Assembly: GCA_005791255.1 (NCBI GenBank)
Contig: SXXK01000167.1
Span: forward strand, 1 to 42,310
Reading direction: 5' to 3'
Origin: Planctomyces sp.
GTDB lineage: Bacteria; Planctomycetota; Planctomycetia; Planctomycetales; Planctomycetaceae
Length of the DNA stretch: 42,310 nucleotides
Shown here: positions 42,148-42,310 of the stretch, piece after piece
How positions within the stretch are numbered: position 1 is the stretch's first letter
How the letters are laid out: every line of letters starts with the position of its first letter
Notes under the pieces: generated by a model
Databases searched by the model: none
What the model was told of the DNA's origin: nothing
The model's input: the letters and a program-made list of their open reading frames with translations, nothing else
Program-made: the position numbers and the translations under genes

Positions 42148-42310
42148 TCTGCAGTTTTCGAAGCAGGCGAGCTTGTTCCACAGGATCTCGAATTGTTCCA
42201 GGTACCGCATGAACAGCGGCTGGTAATTCAGCACCATGAAGTTTTCTTCGTTGTGTGCTGCGGCTTTGTCGTTGTCTGTAATGATGCGGATGGAAACGCC
42301 GCGCTGGTGA
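42148..42310 (-). pseudogene. Remnant of a phospholipase-D-like (HKD) protein, active site deleted, 5' end off window
   Basis: Read minus from the edge the frame gives HQRGVSIRIITDNDKAAA, then HNEENFMVLNYQPLFMRYLE, then QFEILW. The first part matches the strand before an HKD motif (GVKVRIITDDD type) and the second the segment after one (WTRSAA-N-ENFLVL, EFERLW). The HxKxxxxD block and its surroundings, roughly 45-50 residues, are absent between them. The frame then continues antisense through truD for nearly 400 bases without the normal stop. Both facts point to a decayed gene. Only the last 160 bases can be seen, so the 5' part is unknown. Confidence 0.5.

Overview
The window looks like a chromosomal segment of a planctomycete, most likely of the Planctomycetaceae type. 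The evidence is a cluster of families that are typical of, or abundant in, that phylum: a PSCyt1/DUF1549/DUF1553 (PSD1) cytochrome protein paired with a Tat-exported DUF1501 protein, a Minf_1886 (TIGR04138) protein, a probable TIGR03000 domain protein, Tat-exported Gfo/Idh/MocA oxidoreductases, and a tetrahydromethanopterin formaldehyde-activating enzyme. Composition is GC-rich with many short operons, and most of the sequence is ordinary core genome. All function calls come from reading motifs; no database search was run.

Layout. 1-1.3 kb: an Rpn/YhgA-family PD-(D/E)XK nuclease gene on the minus strand, with a duplicated, repeat-swapped copy of only its 3' end beside it. 1.4-8.8 kb (minus): the DUF1549/DUF1553-DUF1501 pair, TIGR04138, a PSP1/RicT-like protein, TatC and a branched-chain aminotransferase. 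9.1-11.0 kb (plus): tRNA-Leu(CAA), a PPP-type phosphoesterase and MazG, the last two translationally coupled. 11.1-13.7 kb: fae (minus), an ATP-grasp protein (plus) and a LexA-family repressor (minus) whose 3' end overlaps the ATP-grasp gene. 13.7-14.5 kb: an apparently non-coding stretch with a likely degraded group II intron 5' part and a 15-bp tandem repeat. 14.5-20.1 kb: a coupled HD-phosphohydrolase/membrane glycosyltransferase pair (minus) and an RND/MMPL exporter (plus). 20.2-26.4 kb: glutathione peroxidase, a Ser/Thr kinase, a TIGR03000-like secreted protein, a LUD protein, and a small helical protein/SDR/CoA-transferase operon. 26.7-32.1 kb (plus): an unknown secreted protein, then dnaG-rpoD. 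32.1-42.1 kb: a phytase-like secreted protein, a MoxR-type ATPase, two Gfo/Idh/MocA proteins flanking a tiny zinc-ribbon gene, a large propeller-M28 peptidase-PDZ protein, and TruD. The right edge cuts a phospholipase-D-like frame that seems to have lost its HKD motif.

How the parts fit. dnaG-rpoD is the usual primase/sigma core, here with a near-consensus sigma-70 promoter upstream. Fae and the ATP-grasp protein point to a methanopterin-linked C1 (formaldehyde) pathway. The phosphoesterase-MazG pair suggests nucleotide house-cleaning. The SDR-CoA transferase group suggests 3-hydroxyacyl/3-ketoacyl-CoA metabolism.

Most unusual items: (i) the Rpn gene has an internal ATG with a good Shine-Dalgarno sequence exactly where an intragenic antitoxin (RpnS-like) would begin, and a free-standing copy of that short frame with a different repeat core lies next to it; (ii) the LexA-like protein keeps the Ala-Gly bond but lacks both catalytic Ser and Lys; (iii) the PLD-like remnant at the edge lacks its active site.
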